From assembly GCA_024690605.1 (NCBI GenBank), contig JAILOV010000032.1, positions 1-64,000 of the forward strand: 64,000 bases of DNA. Reading direction: 5' to 3'. The position numbers and the translations under genes are program-made. This stretch comes from Lachnospiraceae bacterium. GTDB lineage: Bacteria > Bacillota > Clostridia > Lachnospirales > Lachnospiraceae. Under the pieces are notes generated by a model. The model worked only from the letters and a program-made list of their open reading frames with translations. It did no database searches and was not told the origin of the DNA. Position 1 is the first letter of the stretch; every line of letters begins with the position of its first letter. This document shows positions 25,697-35,175 of the stretch, in pieces.

Positions 25697-27021
25697 AAGA
25701 GATGACAACGAGATTCTATAACGCAAAGATCCTCACGATGTCGGATGACGGCGATCCGTTCGACGGCGAGCTGTGGACGGAAGGAGCCAGGATCGCTTTT
25801 GTCGGCACGGCGGATGAAGCGGAACGGAAGAAACGGGAATCTGCTTTGCAGGACGGCATCCGTTTTGCCGATGAGATCGACTGTGAAGGAAATCTTCTGA
25901 TGCCGGGATTCAAAAATGCGCACACACATTCCGCGATGACGTTGCTGCGATCCCGTGCGGATGACCTGCCGCTCGATCAATGGCTGAACGAGCAGATCTT
26001 CCCGGTGGAAGCGAGACTTACCGAGGAGGACATTTATCATCTGACGAAGCTCGCATTCCTTGAATACCTGACAAGCGGGATCACCGCCTGCTTTGACATG
26101 TATCTGACCCCGCGCTCGATCGCTCGTGCCGCGTCCGATGCCGGTTTCCGCATGGTCCAGGTGGGCGCGGTCAACAATTTCTCGCAGTCTCCGGAGCTCG
26201 TGGAGGAAATGTACCGGGAATTGAACGGTAAAGATGCTTACAATTCCTATGTCATCGGCTTTCACGCCGAATATACCTGCTCCAGGGAACTCCTGGAAAA
26301 GATCGCGGCACTCGCCGACAGACTGAAAGCGCCGGTCTTTACCCACATCTCGGAAACAAAAGGCGAGGTGGCCGGCTGCAAAGAACGCTACGGCATGACA
26401 CCGGTCGCTTTTCTGGATTCCCTCGGAATGTTCGCGCACGGAGGCGGGGGCTATCATCTGGTACATGTGACCGATGAGGACATCCGGATCCTGAAAGACC
26501 GCGGGATGTTCGTCGTGACGAATCCCGGTTCCAATACAAAGCTTGCCAGCGGTATCGCGCCGATCTCAAAGTATCTGGCGGCAGGGGTGCCCGTCGCCAT
26601 CGGAACGGACGGTCCCGCATCCAACAACGCGCTGGATATGTTCCGCGAGATGTTCCTGGTGACCGGTCTCGCGAAACTAAAGGATGACAGCGCGTCCAGC
26701 GTTGACGCTTCAGAAGTCCTGAAAATGGCGACGGTGAACGGCGCAAGGGCCATGGGACTGAATGACTGCGATGTGCTCGCTGAGGGAAAGAAGGCGGATC
26801 TCATCCTGATCGATCTGCATGCGCCAAACATGCAGCCGGTCAATAACATCCGCAAGAATCTTGTCTACAGCGGATCCAAGAGCAATGTGAAACTGACGAT
26901 GATCGAGGGCAAGGTCAAATACAGAGACGGCAGCTTCTTCATCGGCGGATCACCGGATGACATCTATGCCAAAGCCACGGAGATCAAAGAGCGCATCGAT
27001 CGGGAGATGGCCGGCGCATGA
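25693..27021 (+). CDS. Amidohydrolase, 5'-methylthioadenosine/S-adenosylhomocysteine deaminase type
   Basis: The 442-residue metal-dependent hydrolase has the HxH metal pair in NAHTHSAM (H77, H79), a further metal or substrate His in FHAEYT and THISETKGE, and the catalytic Asp in GTDGPASNN. These match the ATZ/TRZ and MtaD branch of amidohydrolases, which deaminate adenosine-type substrates such as methylthioadenosine or S-adenosylhomocysteine to inosine analogues. Guanine or other aminohydrolase activity cannot be excluded. The upstream neighbour phosphorylase could cleave the inosine products. Both ends overlap neighbours by ATGA. An alternative start at ATG 25702 would remove three residues. 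Confidence 0.87.
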   Translation: MKEMTTRFYNAKILTMSDDGDPFDGELWTEGARIAFVGTADEAERKKRESALQDGIRFADEIDCEGNLLMPGFKNAHTHSAMTLLRSRADDLPLDQWLNEQIFPVEARLTEEDIYHLTKLAFLEYLTSGITACFDMYLTPRSIARAASDAGFRMVQVGAVNNFSQSPELVEEMYRELNGKDAYNSYVIGFHAEYTCSRELLEKIAALADRLKAPVFTHISETKGEVAGCKERYGMTPVAFLDSLGMFAHGGGGYHLVHVTDEDIRILKDRGMFVVTNPGSNTKLASGIAPISKYLAAGVPVAIGTDGPASNNALDMFREMFLVTGLAKLKDDSASSVDASEVLKMATVNGARAMGLNDCDVLAEGKKADLILIDLHAPNMQPVNNIRKNLVYSGSKSNVKLTMIEGKVKYRDGSFFIGGSPDDIYAKATEIKERIDREMAGA

Positions 27022-28757
27022 ATGACCTTTCCCTGTTTTTTGTGATCTTTATCGGTTTTTTCGTGCTGGTTTCCTTACTGGGGGTCATCAATGCCAGAAG
27101 GGACGAGCAGGCTTTTCGTCAGAAGCTGGCACGGTCGTTCGGGCTGCTCCCGGACAGGATCTATGAACCGGAGCGGATCGCACGCATTCCCCGCTTCTTC
27201 GAAAAGCATACCTCCGGTTTTGTCATCGATGACATCACGGCCAACGATCTGGATGTCTGGCAGCTGTTCGCAAGGGTCAGCTACTGCCAATCGGCGGCGG
27301 GGGAGGAGGTGCTCTATCACCTGCTGCGAACGCCCTGCTTTGACACTGACGTCCTCGACGCACGCGAACGGATGATCCGGGTCCTGACCTCCGATCCGTC
27401 CGTGCGCGTCGACCTGCAGACTGCGTTCCATCGTCTCGGCGGCTCCGGGAAGTATTCCGTCTATGATTATCTGGACACTCTGAAACTGGTCAGACAGAAG
27501 AGCAATCTGCCGCATTATCTCGGGATCGCGGCACTGATCGCTTCGGCTGTGCTGCTCATCTTTTCCTTTACGACCGGCTTTCTCTGCCTTCTTTGCTGCG
27601 CCGTCTTTCAGATCGTCACCTATTTTCGCGGGAAAAAAGAGTGTGACGCCTATCTTGCCGTGTTTTCCTATGTCCTCCGGCTGATCTTCTGCGCGGAGCG
27701 CGTGGAAAAGATTCTTATGAGCGCAGATCCCGATGTGCGGGATGCTTTTCATTCGCATGCCGAAAGGCTTAAGGACAGTCGCACGGCATTGTCACAGTTC
27801 AGACGGGGATCCGGCGTCCTGATGAGTTCTTCCCGCATGGGCGGTTCCGGAAATCCCCTGGATATCTTCGCGGACTACATCCGGATCCTTACGCACATCG
27901 ATCTGATCAAGTTTGATCAGATGGTAAAAGAGGCCGGCAAACACGGAAAAGAGATCGACACGCTGATCGCGTCGCTGGGAGAGATCGAGGCATGGATCAG
28001 CGTTGCCTGCTTCCGCGCTTCCTTGCCGCATGATGCGGACGGATCGACGGGCTACTGTCTGCCGCATTTCAGCGATCCTTCAGACGATACGACCTTTTCC
28101 GTCATGGATCTTCGTCACGCACTGCTGGAAGAGGGAGCCGTATCCAATTCCATGACGGTGAAACGGCCTGTTCTCCTCACAGGCTCCAATGCATCCGGAA
28201 AATCCACCTGGTTGAAATCCATGGGCCTTGCCGCTCTCATGGCGCAGACGATCCATACCGTAACCGCAAAAGCTTACCGGGCACCTGCCTGCAGGATCTA
28301 TTCCTCCATGGCGCTCTCGGACAATCTGCAGAACGGCGAGAGCTACTATATCGTGGAGATCAGAGCCCTGTCCCGTGTTCTGCAGGCGGCCGGGTGCAAG
28401 GATGAACCCCCTGTGCTGTGCTTCATCGATGAGGTGCTCCGCGGGACCAACACGGTGGAGCGGATCGCCGCTTCCGCGCAGATCCTCAGTCATTTTTCCA
28501 CGCAAAATGTTCTTCTTTTTGCCGCTACGCATGATCTGGAACTGACGGAACTTCTCAAGGACCGTTTTGACAATTATCATTTTGAGGGGGAGCTCCTTGC
28601 GGATGATGTGCATTTTGACTATCTGCTGAAGGAAGGTCCCTCTGTAACGCGCAACGCGATCGGTCTGCTGAAACGTTTCTCCTATGACAGCTCGATCACC
28701 GGCAGGGCAGAGGAGATGGCCGCCCGGTTCATCGAGACGGGAGTGTGGTCCTTATGA
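27018..28757 (+). CDS. Membrane-anchored MutS-family ATPase
   Basis: The 579-residue protein has a transmembrane helix at its N-terminus (about 4-24) and a pair of hydrophobic segments (about 172-205). A helical MutS core-like region and a C-terminal MutS domain V ATPase follow. The Walker A motif is GSNASGKST, the Walker B is [13 protein letters not shown], and the ATHDLEL switch is present. It lacks the mismatch-reading N-terminal domain of MutS and the Smr domain of MutS2. Homologues are widespread in clostridia with no assigned role; a function in mismatch repair is doubtful given the membrane anchors. It overlaps the deaminase and the RNase H gene by ATGA. Confidence 0.85.
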   Translation: MNDLSLFFVIFIGFFVLVSLLGVINARRDEQAFRQKLARSFGLLPDRIYEPERIARIPRFFEKHTSGFVIDDITANDLDVWQLFARVSYCQSAAGEEVLYHLLRTPCFDTDVLDARERMIRVLTSDPSVRVDLQTAFHRLGGSGKYSVYDYLDTLKLVRQKSNLPHYLGIAALIASAVLLIFSFTTGFLCLLCCAVFQIVTYFRGKKECDAYLAVFSYVLRLIFCAERVEKILMSADPDVRDAFHSHAERLKDSRTALSQFRRGSGVLMSSSRMGGSGNPLDIFADYIRILTHIDLIKFDQMVKEAGKHGKEIDTLIASLGEIEAWISVACFRASLPHDADGSTGYCLPHFSDPSDDTTFSVMDLRHALLEEGAVSNSMTVKRPVLLTGSNASGKSTWLKSMGLAALMAQTIHTVTAKAYRAPACRIYSSMALSDNLQNGESYYIVEIRALSRVLQAAGCKDEPPVLCFIDEVLRGTNTVERIAASAQILSHFSTQNVLLFAATHDLELTELLKDRFDNYHFEGELLADDVHFDYLLKEGPSVTRNAIGLLKRFSYDSSITGRAEEMAARFIETGVWSL

Positions 28758-29263
28758 TGCATGTGTCAGTATTTACCGACGGATCCGCAAGAGGCAATCC
28801 CGACGGCCCCGGCGGCTACGGCGCACTGGTGCAGTATACGGACAAGAACGGTACACTGCATGAGCGGGAATATTCGCAGGGCTATGACCGGACCACGAAC
28901 AACCGCATGGAACTGATGGGCGTCATTGTGGCACTCGAGCATCTGACGAAGCCCTGTGTCGTGGATCTGACGACGGATTCCCAGTATGTCGTCAACGCCA
29001 TGACAAAGGGGTGGCTGATGAACTGGCAGAAGAACGGATGGAAGACGAGTGCCAGGGAACCGGTAAAGAACAAGGCGCTCTGGCTCAGACTCTTGGAAGC
29101 GTGTGGCCCTCATGACATCCGCTGGCACTGGGTGAAGGGACATGCGGGACATCCGGAAAACGAGCGATGTGACCGACTTGCCACGACCGCGGCGGATGCC
29201 GATCCCGCAGAACTTCTTCATGATGACGGGAAAAGCGACCTGAAGGAAAATACCGGAGGGTGA
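28754..29263 (+). CDS. rnhA: Ribonuclease HI
   Basis: The 169-residue enzyme cuts the RNA strand of RNA-DNA hybrids in the cytoplasm. The four acidic active-site residues are present: Asp in [13 protein letters not shown], Glu in NNRMELMG, Asp in LTTDSQYV and Asp in NERCDRLA. The catalytic-loop His is seen in [14 protein letters not shown] 28754 overlaps the MutS-like stop by ATGA, matching the junction style of this operon; GTG 28745 is possible but lacks a ribosome site. About 20 extra acidic residues at the C-terminus exceed the E. coli length. It ends just before a new promoter at 29274. Confidence 0.95.
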   Translation: MMHVSVFTDGSARGNPDGPGGYGALVQYTDKNGTLHEREYSQGYDRTTNNRMELMGVIVALEHLTKPCVVDLTTDSQYVVNAMTKGWLMNWQKNGWKTSAREPVKNKALWLRLLEACGPHDIRWHWVKGHAGHPENERCDRLATTAADADPAELLHDDGKSDLKENTGG

Positions 29264-29273
29264 AAAAACCTGT

Positions 29274-29301
29274 TTTACAATCGTTCCTGTTGTGATAAAA
29301 T
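29274..29301 (+). promoter_or_regulatory. Promoter for the leaderless xpaC-telA transcript
   Basis: TTTACA (29274-29279), a 16-base spacer and TAAAAT (29296-29301) preceded by TGA give an extended -10 promoter. The next gene's ATG begins 8 bases after the -10, at the expected transcription start, and no Shine-Dalgarno is present. Confidence 0.7.
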
Positions 29302-29308
29302 ACTGGCT

Positions 29309-30634
29309 ATGGGCAATATCAACGATCTTCTAAATGTCGGAAGCGGCATACTCAATGATGTGACACGCGCGATCGAGACCGGCAACTATGACGGCCTCGG
29401 TGAACGGACCAAAGAACGTGTGACCTACGCGGCAACGCAGTTTGCACAAACCGTACAGACGCAGACCCGCCAGACAGGCCAGGGCGTGCCGCCCGTTCAT
29501 CCGCAGGGTGGCCCGCAGTCCGCCCATCCGCAGATGCGCAATCAGACAGCAGCCATGCAGAGGCCCGGGTATGCACCCTATGCCTATACGCAGCCGCAGA
29601 ACAATTCCTTTTTCCTCGCAAGAAGACAAAAACCCGCCACGGGACTCGGACAGATCATCGGCGGAACCGTCGGTGCGCTGATCGGCGGCTTCGGTTCCCT
29701 CACCTGTTTCGGAACGGCTGTTGCCGCCAGCAGGATGAATGATGTCCTGGCGGCCGGCTTCGGCGTTGCCTCCGCAGGGGGCGGGATCTTTTTTGCCGCC
29801 CTGTTTTTCATATCTCTCGGCATCATGCGTTCCGGAATCAAGACCAAAAATCTGATCCGGCGTTACTACGAATACGGCGCCGCCATCGGCAACGCCGAGT
29901 ATTTCAACATTGCGAACCTCGCGGCCCGGGTCGGCCGTTCCACCAAAGAGCTGACCAGGGATCTGGAGCAGATGATCCGCAGGAATCTTCTTCCCGGAGC
30001 CAGAATGGACCGCAAGAAGACAACCCTGATGCTCACCGACCGCGCCTATGAACAGTATCAGGCGGCTGAAGCCTCCCGTGTGGAAAGAGAAGCCAAACAG
30101 CAGATGCGCGGTGAGCCAGCCGTGTCCGCAGGTGAGCAGATGGACGGCGATGTGAAGCGCATCATCGACGACGGCAACCGGGCGATCCTGCAGGTGCGGG
30201 CGATCAACGACGTGATCCCCGACACGCAGGTCATGTCAAACAAACTCTACCGGCTGGAGGAGATCATGAAGCGGATCTTCGAACAGGTGCGCAAGGATCC
30301 TTCCAGCGCTCCCGATCTCAGGCGGTTTATGGATTATTATCTTCCCACCACGACGAAACTCTTGTCCGCCTATGTGGAACTGGACAGACAGCCGGTGCAG
30401 GGCGATAACATCCGCAAGACCAAGGAGGAGATCGAGACCTCGCTCGACACGATCAACGATGCTTTCGAGCAGCTGCTGGACGGGATGTTCTCCGACATGG
30501 CCATGGACATCTCAACGGACATCTCCGTCATGAAGACCATGATGGCGCAGGACGGTCTTGCCAATGACAATTCGCTGTTTGACGCCATTCCAAACACGGA
30601 AGATACCGCTACCCCGGAGCTCAAGTTTCAATAA
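29309..30634 (+). CDS. xpaC: XpaC-like membrane protein (5-bromo-4-chloroindolyl phosphate hydrolysis family)
   Basis: The 441-residue protein has a helical N-terminus (MGNINDLLNVGSGILNDV), a Gln/Pro-rich low-complexity stretch (about 45-105), two membrane helices (about 112-135 and 143-170) and a long helical cytoplasmic C-terminus. In bacilli XpaC is encoded next to the TelA homologue YaaN, as here; the pair is linked to toxic anion and envelope-stress tolerance, but the biochemical role of XpaC is not settled. There is no ribosome site before ATG and the promoter leaves essentially no leader, so translation of the 5'-terminal AUG is expected. telA follows after 21 bases. Confidence 0.87.
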   Translation: MGNINDLLNVGSGILNDVTRAIETGNYDGLGERTKERVTYAATQFAQTVQTQTRQTGQGVPPVHPQGGPQSAHPQMRNQTAAMQRPGYAPYAYTQPQNNSFFLARRQKPATGLGQIIGGTVGALIGGFGSLTCFGTAVAASRMNDVLAAGFGVASAGGGIFFAALFFISLGIMRSGIKTKNLIRRYYEYGAAIGNAEYFNIANLAARVGRSTKELTRDLEQMIRRNLLPGARMDRKKTTLMLTDRAYEQYQAAEASRVEREAKQQMRGEPAVSAGEQMDGDVKRIIDDGNRAILQVRAINDVIPDTQVMSNKLYRLEEIMKRIFEQVRKDPSSAPDLRRFMDYYLPTTTKLLSAYVELDRQPVQGDNIRKTKEEIETSLDTINDAFEQLLDGMFSDMAMDISTDISVMKTMMAQDGLANDNSLFDAIPNTEDTATPELKFQ

Positions 30635-30655
30635 CATGCAATAAGGAGGATCATT

Positions 30656-31816
30656 ATGGCTGACAACGCATTTGAGGAATTCAAGGCAGAAGCACCGACG
30701 CTCACCTTTGACACGGCAGAGGAAGCGCAGGCAGAGCCCGCAAAAGCAACCGTTTCTTCGGAAGACAGGCAGGCCGGGATGGCCAAGGATGCCCAGCTGA
30801 CGCCCGAGGAAATGGCACAGGTCGATGCCTTTGTCGAACAGATCGATATCTCGAATTCACAGGCGATCATGAACTACGGCGTCGGCACGCAGAAGAAGAT
30901 GGCCGATTTTTCCGAAAAGGCGATCGACAATGTCCGCACCAAGGACATGGGGGAAGTCGGCGAAATGCTCTCCGGGCTCGTGACACAGCTCAAGGATTTT
31001 GATGTCGATGAGAACGAGAAAGGTCTGAAGGCAATCTTTAAAAAGGGCGGCAACAAGATCGTGGCGATGAAAGCCAAGTACGCCCGCGTGGAGACCAATG
31101 TCAACGCCGTCTCTGCCGAACTTGAGAAGCATCAGGTGCAGCTCATGAAGGATGTGGAGCTGCTCGATCGCATGTATGATCTGAACCTCAATTATTTCCG
31201 CGAGCTCACGATGTATATCATCGCCGGCAAGAAGCGTCTGGAAAAAGCCCGTAACGAAGAGCTCGTCGCACTGCAGAAGAAGGCAGAGCAGAGCGGTCTG
31301 CAGGAGGATGCCCAGGCAGCCAAGGATTTTGCGGCACAGATCGACCGCTTCGAAAAGAAATTGCATGATCTGGAACTGACGCGCACGATCGCCATGCAGA
31401 CGGGTCCTCAGATCCGCATGGTACAGAGTTCCGACACGGTGATGGCGGAGAAGATCCAGTCCACCATCGTGAACACGATCCCTCTGTGGAAGAACCAGAT
31501 GGTGATCGCCCTCGGCGTGGAGCATGCCGCACAGGCCGCCAAGGCCGAGCGCGAGGTCAATGACATGACCAACGAACTGCTGAAGAAAAACGCCGACAAG
31601 TTAAAGACCGCGACCATCGAGGCGGCCAAGGAGAGTGAGCGCGGCATCGTTGATATCGAGACCCTGCGGCACACCAACGAACAGCTGATCTCTACCATCG
31701 ACGAGGTCATGGCGATCCAGAAGGACGGCAGAGAGAAACGCGCGGCCGCGCAGCAGGAGCTGGTCGATATCGAGAACCAGTTAAAGGACAAGCTGCTGCA
31801 GGCGGCAAAGGCCTGA
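30656..31816 (+). CDS. telA: Toxic anion resistance protein TelA
   Basis: The 386-residue soluble protein is almost entirely helical and charged, matching the TelA/YaaN family in length and sequence (for example TGPQIRMVQSSDTVMAEKIQ and TLRHTNEQLISTIDEV). Family members are associated with tellurite resistance and with tolerance to agents that act on the envelope; the mechanism is unknown. A strong AAGGAGG lies 7 bases before the ATG. It forms a pair with xpaC upstream. Two small genes follow at very short spacing, a possible four-gene transcript. Confidence 0.92.
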   Translation: MADNAFEEFKAEAPTLTFDTAEEAQAEPAKATVSSEDRQAGMAKDAQLTPEEMAQVDAFVEQIDISNSQAIMNYGVGTQKKMADFSEKAIDNVRTKDMGEVGEMLSGLVTQLKDFDVDENEKGLKAIFKKGGNKIVAMKAKYARVETNVNAVSAELEKHQVQLMKDVELLDRMYDLNLNYFRELTMYIIAGKKRLEKARNEELVALQKKAEQSGLQEDAQAAKDFAAQIDRFEKKLHDLELTRTIAMQTGPQIRMVQSSDTVMAEKIQSTIVNTIPLWKNQMVIALGVEHAAQAAKAEREVNDMTNELLKKNADKLKTATIEAAKESERGIVDIETLRHTNEQLISTIDEVMAIQKDGREKRAAAQQELVDIENQLKDKLLQAAKA

Positions 31817-31826
31817 GGTGCGTGCC

Positions 31827-32132
31827 ATGGAAACGATCGAATTTCGCTATGATACACAGCTTCTGCTCGACAAATACGGTCTGGATGAGGATGAGGCCGA
31901 CGATCTGGTCGACGAGATCCGTGACCATATCATGAGCACGTTTACCGGTGATTGTCTGCTGGTCGCCGGCGACACCGGCGAGGATGCCGTGGGCGGTGAG
32001 AAAGCCACGATCAAGCTTCATTATCACACCAACGAGCCCTGGCTGGTTCTGGAGTACTGCCGGTCCGTCGGAGAGATCTATGATATCGTCGTGGAAGACA
32101 TGCAGCGGCAGACGAACGGGCTGAAGGGTTGA
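31827..32132 (+). CDS. Small acidic hypothetical protein
   Basis: The 101-residue protein is acidic, with LDEDEADDLVDEIRDHIM in its first third, a Gly/Asp-rich turn region (AGDTGEDAVGGEK) and a beta-rich C-terminal half (IKLHYHTNEPWLVLEYC). There is no signal peptide or membrane segment. I do not recognise the family. ATG 31827 lies 6 bases after GAGGTG; GTG 31818 sits inside that site. Its stop overlaps the TTG start of the metallophosphoesterase (TTGA), so the two are translationally coupled and may act together. Confidence 0.72.
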   Translation: METIEFRYDTQLLLDKYGLDEDEADDLVDEIRDHIMSTFTGDCLLVAGDTGEDAVGGEKATIKLHYHTNEPWLVLEYCRSVGEIYDIVVEDMQRQTNGLKG

Positions 32133-32854
32133 GGTTTTACATCGCCGACTGCCATTTCTTTCACGAGAGCCTGAATGTCCAGATGGACAATCGCGGCTTT
32201 CAGAATGTCGCGGACATGAATGCCCGTATGCTGGAGCGCTGGAATGACCGGGTGCGGGCCAAAGACGAAGTGGTGATCCTCGGGGATCTGTCACTGGGAA
32301 ATGCGGAAGAGACGAACGAGCTGCTTGCAAAGCTGCACGGGCGTCTCTTTTTGATCCGCGGAAACCATGACTATTACGGAAAGAAATCCGGATTTACCGC
32401 GGATCGGTTTGAATGGATCCGCGATTATGCGGAGCTTCATGACGAGAATCGCAAAGTAGTGCTCTGTCATTATCCGATCATGTTCTACAACAGACAGTAT
32501 CAATACCGGCAGCCGAAAACCGGCGGTCTGGACAGATTTCAGGACGGTCAATTGACTGACCGGGACAATCTGCCAAAACATACCTGGATGCTCTACGGAC
32601 ATGTGCACAACACGACGGATGAACTCCTGATGCGGCGGTTTATCTTTGAAACGCGAAACACCACGCGAACCGACAGGGAGGGCGTGCTTTATCACATTCC
32701 CTGCCAGATGATCAACTGCTTCTGCATGTTCTCGGATTATGTGCCGCTCACACTGACCGAATGGATCGAAAATGACAGAAAACGTCAGGAGCGGTATGAA
32801 AGTACCATGCGTACGATGCCTTCCGCATCGGAGGGAAGTTCTCCCGTGTTCTGA
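32129..32854 (+). CDS. Calcineurin-like metallophosphoesterase
   Basis: The 241-residue protein has the metallophosphoesterase signature in order: DxH at D7-H9 (ADCH), GDLSLGN, GNHDYYG, CHYP and GHVHN. These bind two metal ions and hydrolyse phosphate mono- or diesters; the substrate is not evident. The start must be TTG 32129 because the next Met is beyond the first metal motif. TTG overlaps the preceding stop as TTGA. The last 70 bases overlap the convergent carboxypeptidase gene, and the extra 20-30 residues there (after YVPLTLTEW) lie outside the catalytic core, so the tail is probably not essential. Confidence 0.88.
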   Translation: MRFYIADCHFFHESLNVQMDNRGFQNVADMNARMLERWNDRVRAKDEVVILGDLSLGNAEETNELLAKLHGRLFLIRGNHDYYGKKSGFTADRFEWIRDYAELHDENRKVVLCHYPIMFYNRQYQYRQPKTGGLDRFQDGQLTDRDNLPKHTWMLYGHVHNTTDELLMRRFIFETRNTTRTDREGVLYHIPCQMINCFCMFSDYVPLTLTEWIENDRKRQERYESTMRTMPSASEGSSPVF

Positions 32855-35034
32855 TCCTGCCCGTCATCCCCGCCCGAGAGCAATTCCTGTTTTGCGTACC
32901 TGAGAAGCACTTCGCCGGAAGTGAACCGCACGGTATTATCCTCGGCTCCCAGAACGATAGAGACCAGATCATGCGGTCCGCCTGCGCTCTCAATATGACA
33001 GGATTCCACGACACAGGCGCCCGCCATATTGGTGGTGCCGGTTTTGAGGCCCGTGGCGCCCTCCATATTGAACAGCAGAGCGTTCGTGTTCTTGATATCC
33101 ATCTTTAATGTCGGCAGCGCGGCGCTCTTTTTTGATGTGATCTCCGTGATCTGCGGATAGACGGAGAGCAGATAGGAAGAGAGCGTGAAAAGATCCGCGG
33201 CACTCATGTGATTCTGCATCTTTGCCGTGGATACGGAATCGGCAAAGACCGGCAGTCCGTTGCAGTTGTAAAAGGTCGTCGCATCGGAAAGCCCCAGTTC
33301 CACAGCCTTTGCTCTCATTCTCTCCACAAAGGCGGTTTCACTCCCAGCGACATGCTCCGCGAGCGCGAACGCGCACTCATTGCTCGAGGCGATGAGCATC
33401 CCCTGCAGGAGTTCCCGCACGTTGGTTACCTGCCCCTCGGTCATCGGGATCATGCGGTCGGGTCCCTGCGACAGATCGGCCGCTTCTTTCGAGATCGTCA
33501 CATCATCATTCAGTGTGATCTCACCGGCTGTCACGGCGTCCATGATCACGGCATAACTCATGAGCTTCGTCGTGCTCGCGATGGGGATGGCCAGATCCGC
33601 CCGCCAGCTGTCAAAGATCTCGCCGGTCGTGGCGTCGCCGCAGAGTCCCGACCGCATCTCATCATAAAATCCGGCCGCCCGAAGAGAGGCCATATCGATC
33701 TCCAGCGGTCTCGTGCTCGCATCAAGCATCAGAACACCGTCTTCCATCTGTGCATTCATGTCAAAGAGAAGACAGAAATCCATGAAATTGATGAAGCAGT
33801 CCGCTTTGCCCTCCGTGTTCTTTCCGAGAAAAGTAAAGTATTTGACATTTCTTTTGTCGATCGTGATGTCGTTGGCCTTGAGATCGCCTGCGGAGAAGAT
33901 ATCATCCCCCTCCGTATCAAAGGGGTCGTTCTCGCCGCCGGCCGGTTCATAGGTGCCGTTCGTTTCAATGATGATGCTGCTTCCCGAGATCGAAAGGGAG
34001 AACTCGCGTGCTGTTTCTTTGAGCGCGCCTGCAAGATCCCTGAGTGAGAGATAGCGATTGTTCCTGTAATCAAAGTGTATGGCCTTGACCGTGACCGCAT
34101 CCTCCGCACCGGTCTTTGCGGTCATGTTCTCGACGATACGGAAGTTTTTGGCATGGGCAGTCAGTTTTAGAGGATGTGCCCTGAAGAATCCCTTCAGGCT
34201 TCCCTGTTCGACAGGCTCTTCCTTTCCGGCGGCGGTTTTCCGGAAAAAGACCGCCGTCGCATCCGGTGCGGTATCAGCGCCGTAAAAGGGAAAGGCGCCA
34301 CCGGTGAGAGCCAGCACGTCACCGTTCAGGACATAGCCGCTCGAAGCGGAACCGTCCCAGATCAGGCGGCTGCCGTCAACATCCATGGAAAAACCGCCCT
34401 GACGGTCCGACTGCTGCAGATCAGAGAGCGGATCGATGAGTGCAGGGCCATAGATGGTCAGATATTCCTCGACGGAAAGCGCCGTTGCGCCGCGGAATGC
34501 CTCCTTTACGGCCTCGGGTGACGCATAGGCTTCATCCCTCCCAAGGGCAAGCTCCCGGCGGCCGATGAGCTCGACGAGCGCCCCGGCCAGAGCGGAAACG
34601 GCAGACGACTGCGCCTGCCGATAGGAGTCAGTATCAAGAGAGAGGGAAAACGCTCCGTTATCAGAAAGGGTAAGATCGCTGAACACTCTGAACTGTTCCC
34701 TGTCGCGGAAATGTTCGGACAATCGGATCTGACTTCCGAGAGCGGCGGTGCGCAGCCATTCCCCCGCACGCTCCGAAGCCGTGTCCGCAAGCTCCGTTCC
34801 CGTCCGCCAGGTGCCGATCAGATCCTTCTTCGGATGGGGGAGCTGCTGCCAGAGAAGAAAACAGGCAGCGATGAGCACCATGATCACGGGCACGAAAACA
34901 GCGACAGTGATACCGGCGCCGTGCCGTCTTCTTTTCCTGCGGCGTTTCCTGCCCGTCGGTCGTGCCGGTCGCTGTCTTTCAGCCGGGATCTGATCCCATG
35001 CCTCGCTGTAATTGTTCCGATAGCCTTTTGCCAT
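32785..35034 (-). CDS. D-alanyl-D-alanine carboxypeptidase (S11) with long N-terminal region
   Basis: The 749-residue protein has a basic cytoplasmic tail (GRKRRRKRRRHG), a signal anchor (about 42-64), about 380 residues resembling clostridial surface modules (copper-amine-oxidase-like region near 340-450) and a C-terminal S11 peptidase domain. The penicillin-binding motifs are intact: STTK (S487-K490), SSN (550-552) and KTG (664-666). Such enzymes trim the terminal D-Ala from peptidoglycan stem peptides outside the membrane. The protein is much longer than typical DacA. The gene runs against its neighbours and shares its last 70 bases with the metallophosphoesterase. The ATG is 6 bases after a TACAAT box, so the mRNA is probably leaderless. 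Confidence 0.9.
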   Translation of the reverse strand: MAKGYRNNYSEAWDQIPAERQRPARPTGRKRRRKRRRHGAGITVAVFVPVIMVLIAACFLLWQQLPHPKKDLIGTWRTGTELADTASERAGEWLRTAALGSQIRLSEHFRDREQFRVFSDLTLSDNGAFSLSLDTDSYRQAQSSAVSALAGALVELIGRRELALGRDEAYASPEAVKEAFRGATALSVEEYLTIYGPALIDPLSDLQQSDRQGGFSMDVDGSRLIWDGSASSGYVLNGDVLALTGGAFPFYGADTAPDATAVFFRKTAAGKEEPVEQGSLKGFFRAHPLKLTAHAKNFRIVENMTAKTGAEDAVTVKAIHFDYRNNRYLSLRDLAGALKETAREFSLSISGSSIIIETNGTYEPAGGENDPFDTEGDDIFSAGDLKANDITIDKRNVKYFTFLGKNTEGKADCFINFMDFCLLFDMNAQMEDGVLMLDASTRPLEIDMASLRAAGFYDEMRSGLCGDATTGEIFDSWRADLAIPIASTTKLMSYAVIMDAVTAGEITLNDDVTISKEAADLSQGPDRMIPMTEGQVTNVRELLQGMLIASSNECAFALAEHVAGSETAFVERMRAKAVELGLSDATTFYNCNGLPVFADSVSTAKMQNHMSAADLFTLSSYLLSVYPQITEITSKKSAALPTLKMDIKNTNALLFNMEGATGLKTGTTNMAGACVVESCHIESAGGPHDLVSIVLGAEDNTVRFTSGEVLLRYAKQELLSGGDDGQDQNTGELPSDAEGIVRMVLSYRS

Positions 35035-35040
35035 AGGTGT

Positions 35041-35070
35041 ATTGTAACAGCATGACTGTGTTCAGCGCAA
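35041..35070 (-). promoter_or_regulatory. Promoter for the leaderless carboxypeptidase transcript
   Basis: On the minus strand TTGCGC, an 18-base spacer and TACAAT preceded by TGT form an extended -10 promoter. TACAAT ends 6 bases before the ATG at 35034, so the expected start of transcription is the A of ATG. No Shine-Dalgarno is present. Confidence 0.65.
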
Positions 35071-35104
35071 CCGCCGATACAGTTGCTCACAGCCGCTGTT
35101 CCGT

Positions 35105-35133
35105 TTGCGTTTGACTGTGCTTTGTGATATGAT
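35105..35133 (+). promoter_or_regulatory. Promoter for the DUF1858-glycosidase-dUTPase genes
   Basis: TTGCGT (35105-35110), a 17-base spacer and TATGAT (35128-35133) preceded by TGA. The predicted start near 35140 gives a leader of about 35 bases containing the GGAGG ribosome site. It is back-to-back with the carboxypeptidase promoter. Confidence 0.6.
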
Positions 35134-35175
35134 ATTTGATTGTTTATGTAGTGAACCTGAATATCGGAGGATAAC

